Assembly (NCBI GenBank): GCA_937858455.1
Contig: CALLYN010000908.1
Span: 1 to 7,128 of the forward strand
Length of the DNA: 7,128 nucleotides
Origin: an uncultured Kouleothrix sp.
GTDB lineage: Bacteria > Chloroflexota > Chloroflexia > Chloroflexales > Roseiflexaceae
Direction: 5' to 3'
The position numbers and the translations under genes are program-made. Shown one piece after another: positions 6,195 to 7,128 of this stretch; position 1 is the stretch's first letter, and each line of letters starts with the position of its first letter. The notes beneath the pieces were generated by a model. The model made no database searches. It was not told the DNA's origin and saw only the letters and a program-made list of their open reading frames with translations.

Positions 6195-6199
6195 TTGGT

Positions 6200-7128
6200 G
6201 TGAACCTCACCAAAATCTGGAATTCAACACTCGGAACCATGCAGGTGCAAACCTCGCGGCACGAGTTTAACACCTGGCTGCGGCGCGCGACGCTGCTGTC
6301 GGTCGATAATGGCATTGCCACGATCGGCGCGCCGAGCGCGTTTTTTAAAGAGGGCCTGGAGAATCGCTATGCCGTCCCGCTGCGCGATCTGATCAGCCAG
6401 CTGATCGGCTTCCCGGTGCAGGTACGCGTGGTGATCGCCTCGCCTCAGCCGGTTTCGGCCGAAAACCGGCTCACCAGCCGTGAGTACGGCAAGGACGACG
6501 ATATGCCCGATTTTGAGCAAGCGCCGGCCTATAACCCCGCCAGCACCAATGGCAACGGCTACGCCAACGGCCACGCCAGCGATGCCGGTAATCGCTACGA
6601 GCGGCTGAATATGCAGCAGCTCGAGTTCTCGAGCAGCATGCGCTCGGGGATGCTCAACGCCCGCTATACCTTCGATCGCTTCATCGTCGGCTCGAGCAAC
6701 CGCCTCGCGAATGCCGCGTGCATGGCTGTAGCCGAGCATCCGGCTCAGGCCTACAATCCGCTGTTCCTGTATGGTGGCGTTGGGCTAGGAAAAACCCACC
6801 TGCTACACGCAATCGGTAACTATGCGCTCGATCGCGATCCCGAGATCAATGTGCTATATGTTTCGTCGGAAAAATTTACGAATGATCTCATTAACGCTAT
6901 TCGCCGCCAGCAGACTGAAGAGTTCCGCATTCGCTATCGCAATATCGATATTTTGCTGATTGATGATATCCAGTTTATCGCCGGCAAAGAAAGCACCCAG
7001 GAAGAATTCTTCCATACCTTCAATACGCTGCACTCGGCAGGCAAGCAGATCGTGATCTCGTCGGACCGGCCGCCCAAGGCCATCCTGACGCTCGAGGAGC
7101 GCCTGCGCTCGCGCTTCGAGTGGGGCCT
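6200..7128 (+). CDS. dnaA: Chromosomal replication initiator DnaA, 3' partial
   Basis: DnaA binds 9-mer boxes at the origin, forms an ATP-dependent filament, melts DNA and recruits the helicase. The window holds the first 309 codons. Domain I (about 1-80) begins [11 protein letters not shown] and includes [11 protein letters not shown], the helicase-loading and self-association region. Domain II is a variable linker (about 85-150) rich in Asn/Gly/Ala. Domain III (AAA+) starts near N153 ([12 protein letters not shown]). It carries Walker A GGVGLGKT (192-199, K198), Walker B LLIDDIQF (D255/D256), a sensor I region (VISSDRPP) and the start of the arginine-finger block ([12 protein letters not shown]). 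Sensor II and the DNA-binding domain IV lie beyond the window. The GTG start is chosen for its GGAGG site; ATG 6188 would add four residues. The upstream DnaA boxes support both origin function and autoregulation. Confidence 0.97.
   Translation, partial: MNLTKIWNSTLGTMQVQTSRHEFNTWLRRATLLSVDNGIATIGAPSAFFKEGLENRYAVPLRDLISQLIGFPVQVRVVIASPQPVSAENRLTSREYGKDDDMPDFEQAPAYNPASTNGNGYANGHASDAGNRYERLNMQQLEFSSSMRSGMLNARYTFDRFIVGSSNRLANAACMAVAEHPAQAYNPLFLYGGVGLGKTHLLHAIGNYALDRDPEINVLYVSSEKFTNDLINAIRRQQTEEFRIRYRNIDILLIDDIQFIAGKESTQEEFFHTFNTLHSAGKQIVISSDRPPKAILTLEERLRSRFEWG

Larger units (their letters stand above)
5711..6199. other. Gene-free, origin-like (oriC) region upstream of dnaA
   Basis: No supportable gene lies in this 489-base stretch. 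It is visibly less GC-rich than the coding regions. Its left half (5775-5904) holds four DnaA-box-like 9-mers. The right half holds A/T-richer patches (about 5987-6012 and 6061-6120) that could serve as unwinding DNA, plus the dnaA promoter and leader. A near-palindrome TCGACATATGTTGA sits at 5922-5935. Boxes next to dnaA are the classical bacterial oriC arrangement. The box number is small, so it could instead be mainly a DnaA-autoregulated promoter region. Confidence 0.6.

Overview
This is a GC-rich (by eye about two-thirds G+C), densely coding bacterial window with every recognisable gene on the + strand. It holds the 5' part of dnaA and, directly upstream, a roughly 490-base gene-free stretch with DnaA boxes. 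It therefore probably lies at or next to the chromosomal replication origin. The mix of genes (an M23 peptidase with a golvesin-type C-terminal domain, a GAF-GAF HisKA_2-type histidine kinase, an M24 peptidase and scpB) and the codon usage suggest a filamentous member of the Chloroflexota (Chloroflexia, Roseiflexus/Kouleothrix-like). That placement is inference from family resemblance, not a database result.

Layout: (1) 2-1690, an extracellular M23 metallopeptidase cut at its 5' end. (2) 1691-1769, a short gap with a strong sigma70-type promoter (extended -10 TATAAT) whose -35 lies inside a perfect 15-nt palindrome. (3) 1770-3752, a soluble two-GAF sensor histidine kinase with no response regulator beside it. 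(4) 3753-3883, a gap with a 9-bp inverted repeat just before a good ribosome binding site. (5) 3884-4996, an M24B Xaa-Pro-type peptidase. (6) 4997-5080, a gap almost filled by a long imperfect inverted repeat. (7) 5081-5710, scpB, the winged-helix partner of the condensin Smc-ScpAB, without scpA beside it. (8) 5711-6199, the origin-like region: two perfect TTATCCACA boxes, a TTTTCCACA box facing one of them, a weaker TTCTCCACA box, a sigma70-like promoter and a stable hairpin in the dnaA leader. (9) 6200-7128, dnaA domains I, II and most of III, cut by the window end.

The M23 gene and the kinase are probably independent units, given the promoter between them. The M24 peptidase and scpB could share a transcript across the 84-base hairpin gap. 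scpB and dnaA are linked by theme: DnaA starts replication and Smc-ScpAB organises and separates newly copied origins. I found no convincing new defence or mobile system, no tRNA or rRNA, no CRISPR array and no insertion sequence. The main interest is the regulatory and origin DNA between the genes.
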